From Cerioporus squamosus (Eukaryota; Basidiomycota; Agaricomycetes; Polyporales; Polyporaceae), in NCBI GenBank assembly GCA_022592435.1, contig JABYQS010000053.1:124001-188000 (forward strand): a stretch of 64,000 bases of DNA, in the 5' to 3' direction. A program made the position numbers and the translations under genes. The notes beneath the pieces were generated by a model. The model made no database searches, was not told where the DNA came from, and saw only the letters and a list, made by a program, of their open reading frames with translations. Numbering within the stretch: the first letter of the stretch is position 1; each line of letters begins with the position of its first letter. This document shows positions 48,501 through 59,368 of this stretch, one piece after another.

Positions 48501-50188
48501 CCCCCGGTAATTGATTAGAGAGGGTTGAAGTCTCGGACCTTGGTGAGGCTTCCTGTCGAAAGGAGACATCTACCCTTGCCAGCCAATGATCTCGGTGCAT
48601 GTCCATGCCGTAGATTCCACTCACTTCGAGGCGACCTCAAGCACACCCAACGGCACCTCCTACACCCTCTCAGGCGAGTGCCTGTGTGACGCAGACGGTC
48701 GCATATTCTTCGCGTTCTCCATCCGATACGCCGCGCGGTTTGATCCTCTCTACTTCCGGGGATATGTCTACGACAGCGGGACCACATTCGCGGGCATTTG
48801 GGGCAACATGCCGGAAGCTTGCGCCGAAGGTGCCATCTACAGCTCGCCATCCGCCGAGGACAGCCAGTCCACTCTCGTCATGTCCGACGCCATGGAGAAT
48901 CACTTCGTCTTCAAACGACTCCCACCTTGGCTTATGTGTTGCCGACCCGACCCAGTCGAGTATCAGCTCAACAAGCCCCGCGCACTGTGGAAGTACGCTC
49001 TCACCGCTGTACGAGAGATGGTCGGGATGCACCTCTTCACATGGTCATACTTCAAGCGGAGGAGGGACAATCGGAAACGCTACGTCGAGTTGCTCATCCG
49101 CCTCAACTACGCGGACCTGGACGAAGAGGAAGTGATGGAGCTGGCACGGATCAGGCAGACCCTCACTGCAGCAGATGCAAGGTTATACGAGACGCGCTAC
49201 GAGTACGAACTCAGGTCAACCCCCATTCATCTGTGAGTTTGGTTCCCTGCACGAGTCTGGGTCCTCGCGACTTACCAGACCCTCTCGACAGCGATATCAC
49301 CTGCGACCACTGTGATAGCACGATCATCGGGCCACGCATTGTCTGCCTCGACTGCGACTCGGCGAAAACACTCAATCTTTGCGACGACCCACGCTGTCGC
49401 AACAGCGAAGTTGACGTCGAGAAACGCGCTGATCTCCCTGTTCCTCACCTCCCCGTCCACGCCATCTTCAAGGTGCGCACGATGATGCACCTCCGAGAGT
49501 TTGGCAAGATGGACCAGGCTGCCCGCTCCGCGCTCAAGAAGGCGCGGCAGACGTTCGACGACGTCGCAGAGCTTATTGAGGACGACCGTTCCTTCACCCG
49601 GAGCCCGGATGTCTACCGCCAGAGTCGTGCGGCGAAGATCGTCCAGGCCAAGTTGTCGTGTGTCGTTTGCAAGCAACGAGTGTCGAAGCCTTGTTGGTAT
49701 TGCATAGCCTGTCAAGGTGAGTTACACCTGCCGTCTCACTTATCCACCAATTGGAGCTGAATTGTGTGAACCTCCCAGATGATATCTTCGTTTGCATCGA
49801 GTGCGACGCCAAAGGTCCGTTGACCGTCGGAACGCACCACAAACTCCATCCCCTCGTCCGGTGTCAGGACGAAGTGCACTACGGACCGTTCAGTGTCGAA
49901 CAACGCCTCGAGCACCTCGAGGCACGGTTCACAGGCATGGAGCACCGCTTCGAGGGCATGGAAGCAAAGTTCGGCGGGATGGAGGACAGGTTCGGCGTGA
50001 TGGAGGCGCGCGTGGGCTCGATGGACGAGAAGCTGACACGCATCGAGAAGATGCTGGAGGCGATGTGGTCGAGGTCGAGGAAGCTTGCGAGCTCACGGCG
50101 TGCGCAGAGCGTGAACGTCTCGTCTTCTGGGTACCCGCGGCCCCTTCCTTCGACCCCGCCTCCGCGCTGGGAGTCTGACACGCCGTAA
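45594..50188 (+). CDS. Multi-domain protein: helical N-terminus, EF-hand-like loop, ZZ-type zinc modules, coiled coil
   Basis: Fifteen exons (45594-46050, 46103-46217, 46273-46593, 46646-47042, 47093-47119, 47174-47427, 47478-47509, 47567-47880, 47932-48088, 48139-48200, 48258-48475, 48521-48542, 48583-49232, 49292-49716, 49779-50188) total 3861 nt, giving 1286 residues in one frame. The N-terminal 150 residues are disordered. The next 250 (IHPFAGVAILAFKAVYELEVKRR, DMMAAL, then long amphipathic helices) look like the helical bundle that precedes fungal NLR/cell-death proteins. Residues 500-511 form an EF-hand loop (DDDASNFITVTE). Two cysteine-rich modules (about 1012-1040 and 1133-1175) have ZZ-like CxxC spacing. 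Residues 1190-1246 form a heptad coiled coil with repeated G-M-E-x-[KRH]-F. Function is unknown. Exon 5 ends at a non-canonical GC donor. Confidence 0.78.
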
Positions 50189-50419
50189 GACGGGGATAGC
50201 AGGCTCGAGTATACCCGTTCGCAGTCTTCCGTACTGAATACCCCAGACCCTGGTCCTGACGTCCTAATCGTTATCATTAATCTACGTGGGTCATAGGATT
50301 ACCGAGTACATGCGATGAGTGGATCCAGTACAACATCGACCTTGATGAGATATACAAAGCAGGAGGAACGCGTGGAGGGGCGGTGGCGAGACGTGAGCCG
50401 AGGAGCTATCGATGGACAG

Positions 50420-53400
50420 CTACCCATTGGTGCTGCTACTGCCTCGTTTGCTGACGAGGGAAATGCGGTGCGATGACAGCGCGTCTTCGCTTTGGTGCAT
50501 CGCTTCGGCGTACCTGAAAGGGTTCAGGCTATCAGCGAGCGAGGGCAGACCGGTAGCAAAGAGGACATACAGTAGCTTGTATCGCACCAGCTCGCCCTCG
50601 AGCTCTTCGTGCCGCAGTCGTGACATCACAAGCTCGTTCTATCGTACGTCATCAGCGTCTCCCAACCATCGTAGCTTGAAGCCAACGCACCAGGACCTGA
50701 CAGTGCTCCGTGTTCAACTGCGCCAACGACTCCTCCAAGTTCCTCCTGCTCATCCCAAATGATGACGGTTCAATCAGCAAGATGCAACCAAGCAATCGAC
50801 GAAGTATACCTACACTTGGGCGGAGAGCCTCTGATTCTGGGTTTTCAGGTTCTCCATCTCGGTCTTGTGAGCGTCGCGCGCTCGGATGAGCTCTTCGTAC
50901 TCATGCGCGTAGTTGTCAAGCATGAACGGCGTGATTCGGAGCGAGATCGCATCCTGTATGAACTCGTCGACCCTATACTTGACCTCCCCCGGTGGCTGAG
51001 ATGGGTCTACGGGCCCAACCTGATATAAGTAGGCATCAGTACACCTGCACGACGACAGCACTGGGAGGAGCGCACCTGGTAGACCTCGAAGATCCGCTGG
51101 TTGAGGAACGCAAGGAGCTGGTCGAACTTCATCGACAACAGCGTTGTTTCGTTCTTGCTGAGCAGCGCCATGCTGAAAGCGAACATAGCTTCGATGCCGC
51201 TCGCGAGGCAGTTGTCGTATATTCGGAACACGATGTCCATCGGGAAGCTTGTGTCGGCGATGAGCTCCAAATCTTGGGAGCGAAAGCACGGGATGACCTA
51301 CCGGTAACTGAACATAGTCAGGAACCATTGCGAGCAATACATGCTAGCCTTGATCCCTTGGCGGACAAAGTGAAGGTGCAGTACAGGGAGGACTTCCTCG
51401 AGTAGCCGCTCGAACTGCACGTATATGTGTCAGCGACTACACAGTGTCTGCGAACCGTTCGATCACACCTGAAACTAGTCCGTACATGTTGTCAGCATCA
51501 GATACGGCAACGTGAGGCGACAACGGAGGCTTACTAGTCGCAGCTGCAGCTTCGGCATCTCGGGCAGGAAATGTCCGCGGATGTCATACGAGTGCATGAG
51601 TCGCACGAACAGGCAGAATGCTTCCTCATCGGGCATCTGGTCAGGTATAGTGAGCTACAATCACAGAGTTTGTGCCTGCGTTAGCTTACGTTCAGCAGCA
51701 GGATCGCCACGATGAATGGCAAGCCTTGGCAATATCCGACTTGCGGGTCATATCTGTAGCGGAATGTGTGAGCAATGAGCTGCGTAGACGGGGCCGGATG
51801 TCGCGCATACAGAGAGTACGCCTTGAGCACATTGAACAGATTCTCTTGCCCGATGCCATGCCCATCAGTGAAGAAGGCATGATGCGGAAATGTCCTACGA
51901 CGGCAAGTCAGCTACTATGAGCAAGATATGGAGAATCACCCACCTTCCGAGGTCGCGCAGGATGGCTTTCTCATGTGGACTCGTCTCCTTGAGCAACCGA
52001 AGATAGGTGTTCTCTAGCTCCGGATCCTTGGACGCAGACCTGCAAACGGATTCAATTGTCCGACCGTCCTCAGAGAACGACGCGCAGGCGTACCTACATT
52101 AGCTGCCATACCATACCTCGGAGACTCTTGGGTATTCCTCGCTCAATAGCCTTCGCGAGCTGCTCGGGGTGTGCCGCTGCGAAACCTTGGTAGTCTGTAC
52201 GCGAACGATCTGAGTCTGCATGTCGAAGAGCAGAGGGAGCGCATATATGCACCATTCATTACTTGTCCCCAGAAGTCTACGTACAGAAACGGTCGTCACG
52301 ACACTGTATGCGCACGAACGAGTATAACGACACGACGCACCCCAGTCCACAGCCGACTCCGCCTCCTCGTCCTGCCTCTGGTAGAACTCCTCCTTAATCT
52401 GCTGTGCGCCTTGCAGGCTGCTTGGACGCGACCTGACTTCGTCCGTGAGGAAGGGGACATTGTTTCCCGAGAGAATGGTCGAATTCGACGCGGTCTTCTT
52501 GTGCTTCTTCCAGTCGTCCACAAGCGTGCTCTCCTCTGAGCCTGTTCCCTCGTCGACTGTGTGAAGATGGCTCGACGGGCCCTGCGCGGTACTGGGGGAC
52601 GCAGCCAAGGACTGTCGTGCGCTGAGAAGCACGGTGGAGAAGCGCGTCTCGTCTTCGGTTGTGTCCGAGGCTGCGACAGACTGTCTGGTGGAGAACTTCG
52701 CTTCTGTCTCAGTTGGAGAGAGCAAGGAGTCGAGACCTGCAGCTACGGAGGTATTTGTGTTCGTTAAAGGTCGAGGCGTGGTGATGATTGAATTGGACTT
52801 TGGCGAGGTGGGAGAGGCGTGTGGCTTGTCAGCGGAGCCCTCAACGGTCGACTCCTCCGTTGCTGTATCAGGAGCGTCTGTTGAATGCAATGCAGGCCGT
52901 GAGTGGTCCTTCGACTCCGCTGGCGGCTCAGGGACTGGCAGGTCCGATTTCGCTGAGGGGTGCGAGGAAAAAGCGTTCGTAAACATCGCAGTTTCTTTCG
53001 CTGTAGATGGAGAAGTTGCTGAGTGTGGTCCTGAAGGCAGATCGGCCGGCGAGAGAGGGATATTTGTGAGCTCGGGCGAAGGAAGGGACTCAGCCTTGAC
53101 TTCAGGCGTGGTGAATGCCTCTGCGTCGTCCTCCGTGTCCTCCTTCTTCTCCCCGTTCATCGTTTCTCGCGCACGGGAGTCTTTCGATGCATCGGCGCAC
53201 TCCGTTGTGACCGTCTCGTCCGTTCTCGACTCCGGGATGCTAGCCAGAGCGGGAGAGCCTTCCTCCGAATCCTTGGCAAGCGTGCCTAGTTGCATTGGTG
53301 GCTTCGTGGCAACGACGGTGGGCAGCTCTGGGGACGTCGGAACGTCTTCTTTGTCTGCAAACCCGGTCGTGGACGTGGTCGTTATGGGAGTCAGCGTCTT

Positions 53401-53433
53401 GTTTGCATCATTGACCTGCTCTCCGTCGGACAT
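50420..53433 (-). CDS. TBC-domain Rab GTPase-activating protein, GYP5-like
   Basis: The first exon (53433-52341) encodes 364 residues of Ser/Thr/Glu-rich disordered sequence. A 24-nt exon (52276-52253) follows, then the TBC domain begins at YQGFAAAHPEQLAKAIERGIPKSLRGMVWQLM, containing the arginine-finger R. The glutamine finger is in VGYCQGLPFIVAILLL. Further TBC helices (EEAFCLFVRLM; LHFVRQGIKASMYCSQWFLTMF; RIYDNCLASGIEAMFAFSMALL) are readable, followed by a coiled coil (RDAHKTEMENLKTQNQRLSAQV and LEESLAQLN). The N-terminal extension plus C-terminal coiled coil matches yeast Gyp5/Gyl1, GAPs for Ypt1 and Sec4 acting in ER-Golgi and polarised secretion. The C-terminus ends SKRGSSSTNG. Confidence 0.9.
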
Positions 53434-54242
53434 GGCGCACTCGAATAACTACCGCAGCACGCCGTACCCAGAAAAAACAGAGTGAAGCTAGCAGATGGAC
53501 GACGGGAAGACGAATGCCAGTGTCGACGTCGTGGATGTGGAAAGAGTCGCGACGCGCCCGCGGCAATGCCACCGCGTCTTGCCCGCTGACCATCACCTCG
53601 CCTTGATCTCTCGTCCAGCGGCTGGTTGCCTTGTTGTACTCCTTGCGTCGATGAAACACTCGAAGTGTAGGATTTATCAATTCGATATATCTCAAGAGGG
53701 CGTGCAACAGTACAACAAGAACTGTCCGCAGGTTGTGCATAGGCAAGACGATCATGCGCTTTCCGGATGAGCGAGTGACTGAGAGAGCACTATGTACATA
53801 CGGTCCAGGTGAGTCTGTCCTTGTCAACATGCCGGAACTTGGGACAATTGCGCAATGTAAAGGGCTTCCTTCGTTGATGCGGCGGTACGAAGGAAGCTCG
53901 GAAGTAGTAAATCACGACGCGATGCGTTTCGTGTGGGCACGAGAAGAATGGGATCGCAGCCATCCATAGCGCTTGTTGTAACGGTGAGTGTCCAATCTAT
54001 CTTCGTGACATGATCGACTTCGTGCTTAGAGGGCATGCCGCGGTCGCGGGGGTTTTGAGCTGAGAACGAGCCGAGAATTGCTCCGGCCGAGCATGATCAC
54101 CCTGCACATCGCGGATTGAATTAGTGACGTTGCAGAGGGGGGGGGGGGGGGGCTGGGCAGTCTACAGAACTAATGCTACAGTGTTGAGTGATACAGGTGA
54201 GCAGTTTGCAAGTTGAAGAGATGCAACGGAGCTGAGCTCTGT
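53434..54242. other. Intergenic, GYP5 promoter and 3' flank of the next gene
   Basis: About 810 bp without a supported gene. It holds a homopolymeric G run at 54137-54152. Open frames around 53495-53830 are unrecognised. Confidence 0.5.
54137..54152. repeat. Homopolymer of 16 G
   Basis: An uninterrupted run of sixteen G's in a noncoding spacer. Such a run can form G-quadruplex structure and is a frequent site of sequencing and assembly error. Confidence 0.95.
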
Positions 54243-55331
54243 TCAGTACCAGGCGTCCACACCATCCAGCTCCCACTCCCACTCCGCATCCTTCGGGCGG
54301 AACCTCTCATATCGCTGGTGAGTGTCTCCGAAGTCGTCACCGTCGGGGTCGAACTGGAAGTTCAGCCACTCTCCGATGTAAAGCCCGTCCTCGTACACAC
54401 GCGAAGTCCACGAGCCGAACGGGCGCGGCTTCGTCTTGCGGCCGCGCTCGTTCCGCCCAGGCTGGCGAGGGATGAAGACAACGCGGACGACGAGCTCCTT
54501 GCGTTTCTTGCCCTTCGCGCGCATCCGTTCCTCGAGGGCCTTCGTGCTGTAGACGCCATGAGTTATAATTTGGAGGGAAGTTGTGACTAGTCGGGCCACT
54601 CACTCGGCGTTGAAGAGCTCCCATCCGCGCTTGAGGAGCTCGACCTCCCGAGTGCGGGGGTCCAGCTTCTCGTCGAGGCCATGGAGGAACGCGAACTTGC
54701 GCGAGACGAGAGTGTGGAGGTTGCCCAGGTTGTAAGACTTCCCCGGGACCATCGGGTTGTGCTCGTTGTCGAACGTGACGTACGGCAGCGTATCAATCTC
54801 GTACTCCTTCAGGCGGAAATACGACATGGCTGCAAGAGCGGTCGCACGTCAGCGGAGATGTTGGCGGGAGGCTGAGGAGGCATGCTGACCGTCGGATCTA
54901 TGCACCTCCTTGCTCCCGACCTTCTGCTTGTAGCCAGGGTCGTTGTCCTTCTCCCAACGGTGCTCCTCGCACCACTCCTTCCATCTCTCCGCATGTCTCT
55001 TCTTCTCCGCCGTCCTCTCCCGCCGTCGCTCTACGGTCTTGTGCAGGCCTCGTTTGCCGTGGAGCTTTGACGAGCGCGGCTGATCAGGCAGAGGCGGCGA
55101 CAAGCCAGAGGAAGACAGCGAAGACGTCTCAACGACCCTACGGGAGCGCTGGCTGGGTCCAGCTTGTATACCGTCCTGTGGCAGTGTTCCGTCGTACTTG
55201 CGTTTCCTAGACGAGCGAGGAGTTGCCTGAAAGTCCACCATCGCTGGGTAGTAGGCGTCGAGAAAAGCAATGAAGCGCTGATAACGCATGAGTGCCAGCG
55301 AGAGTGGGGAACTTGTCGCAGCACAGGACAT
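54243..55331 (-). CDS. Uncharacterised fungal protein
   Basis: Three exons (55331-54890, 54829-54604, 54546-54243) give 323 residues with clean GT-AG junctions. The first 140 residues are basic and Ser/Arg-rich (SRKRKYDG; RRRERTAEKKRHAERWKEW), suggesting nuclear localisation. A compact region follows: MSYFRLKEYEIDTLPYV, FDNEHNPMVPGKSYNLGNLHTL, LLKRGWELFNAE. The C-terminal part is Trp- and Tyr-rich with strands (ELVVRVVFIPRQP; PFGSWTSRVYEDGLYIG; EWEWELDGVDAWY). I do not recognise the family. ATG 55289 is an alternative start 14 codons downstream. Confidence 0.7.
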
Positions 55332-57025
55332 ATAACAGCGTCCGGAGAGGGGTCAGCCTGGGCCTCCAAGTCGCGAACGCCGGCGACGAATGGGGACTGG
55401 AACGGCTCCTTCTGTTGCGCGGATTGTAATATGCCACTTCGGGCGCACTGCGTGTGCCGCAGCTGTACAACAGAAGGGGGGTCCAGGCGCGACCAGGGCG
55501 CGGGAGAGCGCAGAGCTCCCACCTCGGGCTGTTCGGCCAGACCCAAGGGCGCTAGAGGCCAGAGGCCTAGAACGCAAGGCGTCTATTGTTCAACGTAACC
55601 ACGGCGCTGTGACCGACAAGTACAAGATCCTCACGACTATGTCTTACGGACGTATGCGCCAGTAGGCATTCTAGGCACGATGAGCAGTACACGGGGACAG
55701 TGTTATGCGGTGCCTGACGACCTCAGCGCCCCGGTGCGAACTTGAATCCGGATTTATTCTTCTTCTGCTCGTCGCTGACGTCCTCTGTGGTCTAGGCAGG
55801 TCAAGAACGTCGCAGAGGACGACTGCATCTCTGATAGCGGATGGTTGTGCTCGTCTTTACTCATGCACCGTTCGATCTTGTCCCTCTAGCGCTCTCGGAG
55901 GATCGAATTGGGTTCTCTCCGCGTGTTACGGGGTCTCACCTCAACGTGAATCCTTGCCCGTGCGTTGTCGCATAGCTGTCGGGACTCAAAACCGTCGGTT
56001 CTATCCCCTGCGGCAGCTAGAGCGCGGAGCATCCTGGCGGATGTCACCAGTGGTAGGATACTCGTCCCGATCCACAATCAGTACTGCACTGACGCTGATC
56101 TCCTTGTCGTACCGCTCGTTCGCTGGCTTCGCCACGGGGACAGACTCCCCGGTGAGGATCCACTCGTCGAGCTCGAACTTCCGCGACTGATTTTCTGTGA
56201 CAGACGCCTCGCAGACCGCAGTCACTACATGGGCGTATACCAAACACTCGAAATACCACTGTCAGCTGGGTGCGGAGCGCTTCCATGAAGGTTCTCAAAC
56301 CCTGAAAACGCCAGATAGGTTTGGCCAACCGCTGAAACTCTATCCAATGATGTCACCCGGCTTGCGAGTGTTCAAGGGAACGTGGGACGTAAGTCCGGAC
56401 GCAGATCTTCTGCAAGGACGCTACTGCAAGCGTATATATTTGTCGCATTAGTCGACCGATCGCCCCACCATATCAGGCTTACGGCCTCTCACCGATACCA
56501 CGATAGAAGCTTTCTGCAGGTGCGCTAGAAGGCGTATTTGCCACCAGGAGCTGCCGCTTTCTGTCACCGCATCGTCTGAAGTCCCGGTGGCATCCGTTGG
56601 TGCCATTTTTATGTAGGCGTTTCTACCACTTCTCCACCGACTGTTGTGTTGATGTACACCCGGAGATACAGTCATTCGCCACTCTGAGACCGTTCGAGCT
56701 ATTGTGCCTTCTTCGTCGGCCTCCGGGAATGGAGGTTCATTACGGAAAGCCTGCCTCCACCACCTATTTCCAGGTACATTAACGTCCACTGTGGCGTCCT
56801 AAATAGCCAGTACACGAGATGCGCTGTTACCACGGGGCCCTTCTTCCGGCGCAGGATGTCAATTTTGGTGGCACCCGAGGCAAACCGTAGCCCCTTCCCG
56901 AGGCCATCCTTTCGGTAGAGCGCTTACATCAAGACATAAGACTCTCGTCTGAAGTCCGAGAGAGAACGAAGTTGTCAGTCCCGACGCTAGCCAGCACACT
57001 ACTACCACGGTCGACGCGGTTCATC
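55332..57025. other. Intergenic; short P-type-ATPase-like fragment on minus strand
   Basis: About 1.7 kb without an intact gene. On the minus strand around 56200-56100 the frame reads FELDEWILTGESVPVAKP, close to the conserved actuator-domain motif of P-type cation ATPases (including fungal ENA-type sodium pumps), but nothing before or after it in any frame extends the match. It may be a gene relic or chance. The rest holds no recognised element. Confidence 0.4.
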
Positions 57026-59021
57026 ATGGGAGATTTCGCTAACGACACGCAGCTCACGACACTGCTTTCCCTCCTGACAACCTCTATCCACACAATCGAG
57101 GCCGAGCTCAAGGCAGCCAACATGCCACCGTTCACGCTCGAGCCGAAGTACCATCCCCTCGACTCGCTCGATGCCGTGCCGACTCCACGGCTTCACGAAG
57201 CTCGACGAGTGGCCATGGCTGCCTCCAACATGATCAAAGCGCTAGTACAAGACGTCGGAACTGCAATGATAGTACGCCGTGACGTTGTGTCGTTCATTTG
57301 AGCAGAGCTGATGCTGGTCTCGGTCGTAGGACATGTCTACGCAGTCCCTTGACCAAGCAGCGTACATCCTGACCGCAGACATCCAGCTTATCGACGTCTT
57401 CCACACCGAAGAGGAGAAGACCAAAGGCCTCCACGTCGATGAGATTGTCTCTCGTCTTCCAGAGGGCAAGAAGGTCGACCCGCAGAAACTGGCGCGGTGC
57501 CTGAGACTGCTCAGCACGGAGCACTGGTGTGTTCCCTCACTCCCGCGAGACATCACCCAGCTGACGATCCTTCTATACAGGTGGATCGAGCCTTCCTCAG
57601 AGGTCTTCGCGCCTCTTCGATGGGCCCTGATCAACAGCCCGGGCTCCTGCTCCTGGGCATGGGCCGATCCGGTTTCGTATGGAACGCTCGTTGGCAGCGT
57701 TGCATTCACTGAGCAGATGACCGACCCTGCAAAGATTGACGACGACACCATTGAGGCTGCGCCCTTCGTGCGCGGCTTCCACCGAATGGGCATGACGCAC
57801 GTCAAGAACTGGTGGGATTGGTTCATGCAAGAACCTGACCGCCTGGAGCGATTCGCTCGGAGCATGGAAGGAAGCGGTGAGCGCCACACACAATTGCATA
57901 ACTTCGTGACGCTTGCCATGAGTCTGACCCGTGCGTGCGCTACATAGGATACATGAACCTCGCAGCCATCAAGGTCGACTATCCATGGGAGTCGCTCCCG
58001 CCGAACACCACCTTCGTCGACGTCGGCGCGGGCCAGGGCAGCGTATCCATGCACATCCTGAAGCACGTCTACGACAAGGTACCGACCCTCAGGGTCGTCT
58101 TGCAGGACCGCCCCCAGCACATTGAACAAGGCAAGAAGTTCTGGGCGCTGGAGCTCCCGGCCGCTGTCGAAGACGGACGTGTGACGTTCGAGGACCACGA
58201 CTTCTTTCAGGAGAACCCGCGCAAGGAGCCCAACACCATCTATTGGTTCCGCTTCATCATGCGTGAGTGTTTCACGTTCTTCGCCGTCTGTCTAGACTTA
58301 CCTGTGCCTCTTCTGCGTCTCGGTTATAGACGACTGGACTGACGAGTGAGTCAGCACCCTGATACCAATGAAGCCGTGTATTAATCACTCGGCATTCGTC
58401 CAGCTACGCAATCAAGATCCTGAGAAGCATCCGTGCATCCTGCCACCCAACGTCCAGAGGTGACGTCGAGGACATCTCGGCCTGATGTATCCATGCTGAC
58501 TCACATGGTCTGTTGTTCAGTCCTTCTCGGCGAATCCGTCATGCTTGAGGCCCTGCCAAGCAAACCTAGCGGGAGGGGCGTGGCTGAGTTTGAGGACGAA
58601 CTGCGATCCGTCAACAACGATGTGGTGAGTACATCCTCCATTTCTACTAAATATCATTTCCACCCATACGTGCACCCACGCAGCCGTACAAGCCGCTCAA
58701 GGCGCCATACCCGATCCCTCAGAATTATGGCTTCGCCACCAAGTCGACTGCACAGTATGACATCGTACGTCGCTCCGCATGTCCCATAAGCCTATTGATG
58801 GCTGACCACGTCCACTGGATCCGCACGCAGCTCATGTACAACCTCCTTAACGCTCTCGAACGGACGATGGGGAACTTCGAGACGATTGTCGCGGCGTCGG
58901 ATTTCAAGATTGCCCGCGTCTACCCCACGCGCGGAACGTCGAGCAGTAAGTATCGCTGAGCAAACTCCTCATGCAGATTGTATCTGACGTCCTCGCAGTC
59001 ATAGAACTGGTGCCCGTTTGA
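57026..59021 (+). CDS. SAM-dependent O-methyltransferase, fungal family 2 type
   Basis: Ten exons (57026-57271, 57330-57526, 57581-57876, 57948-58262, 58330-58345, 58404-58459, 58521-58624, 58684-58764, 58831-58945, 58999-59021) give 482 residues. An N-terminal helical dimerisation region precedes the SAM domain. TFVDVGAGQGSVS is the SAM-binding glycine loop, VVLQDRPQ carries the acidic ribose contact, and the catalytic His lies in FIMHDWTDD (codon split by an intron at 58263-58329). The C-terminus ends IIELVPV as in fungal aflatoxin- and sterigmatocystin-type O-methyltransferases. Members methylate aromatic hydroxyls, often in secondary metabolism, but no other biosynthetic gene is adjacent. 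One intron (57527-57580, 54 bp) is stop-free and in frame; retention would insert 18 residues. Confidence 0.9.
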
Positions 59022-59368
59022 ACCAAACGGGCTATTCAAACTCAAGTGGGCAACGCGGGCCACAGCGGTATAAGTAGATCTATATGTCTTTGTCTCTCCC
59101 TGGTGTGCCACCTTCAACAGGTCGTTTCACTGTTTCACATGTATCTCGCAGGTTCACAAATCAGGCATTCCGTGCGGAGCACGGGCAGACGTCTAGTAGA
59201 GTACTAGTAGCGAATCTGTATGTAGGGTATCATGGTGCGAGGGTGTACTGGTACAGACGGTGCCAATAGATTATCGTCTCACAATCGTGGTACATGGTTG
59301 GGGCCTGCCTTCTTCGCGCTCGCATGCGGCTACTCCCACATGCTTGTGGTCTCAAGACTTCTGTCAAA
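59022..59368. other. Convergent spacer
   Basis: This 347-bp gap lies between the stops of the O-methyltransferase and the seven-helix gene. No gene or repeat was seen. Confidence 0.5.

Noticed and set aside
48798..49760. 320-codon plus-strand frame overlapping exons 13-14 of the multi-domain gene
   Set aside because: Out of frame with the conserved exons, and it crosses predicted splice sites without any motif of its own.
52634..53485. 283-codon plus-strand frame opposite the disordered N-terminus of the TBC protein
   Set aside because: Val/Ser-rich reverse complement of a Ser/Thr/Glu-rich exon, with no domain or splice support.
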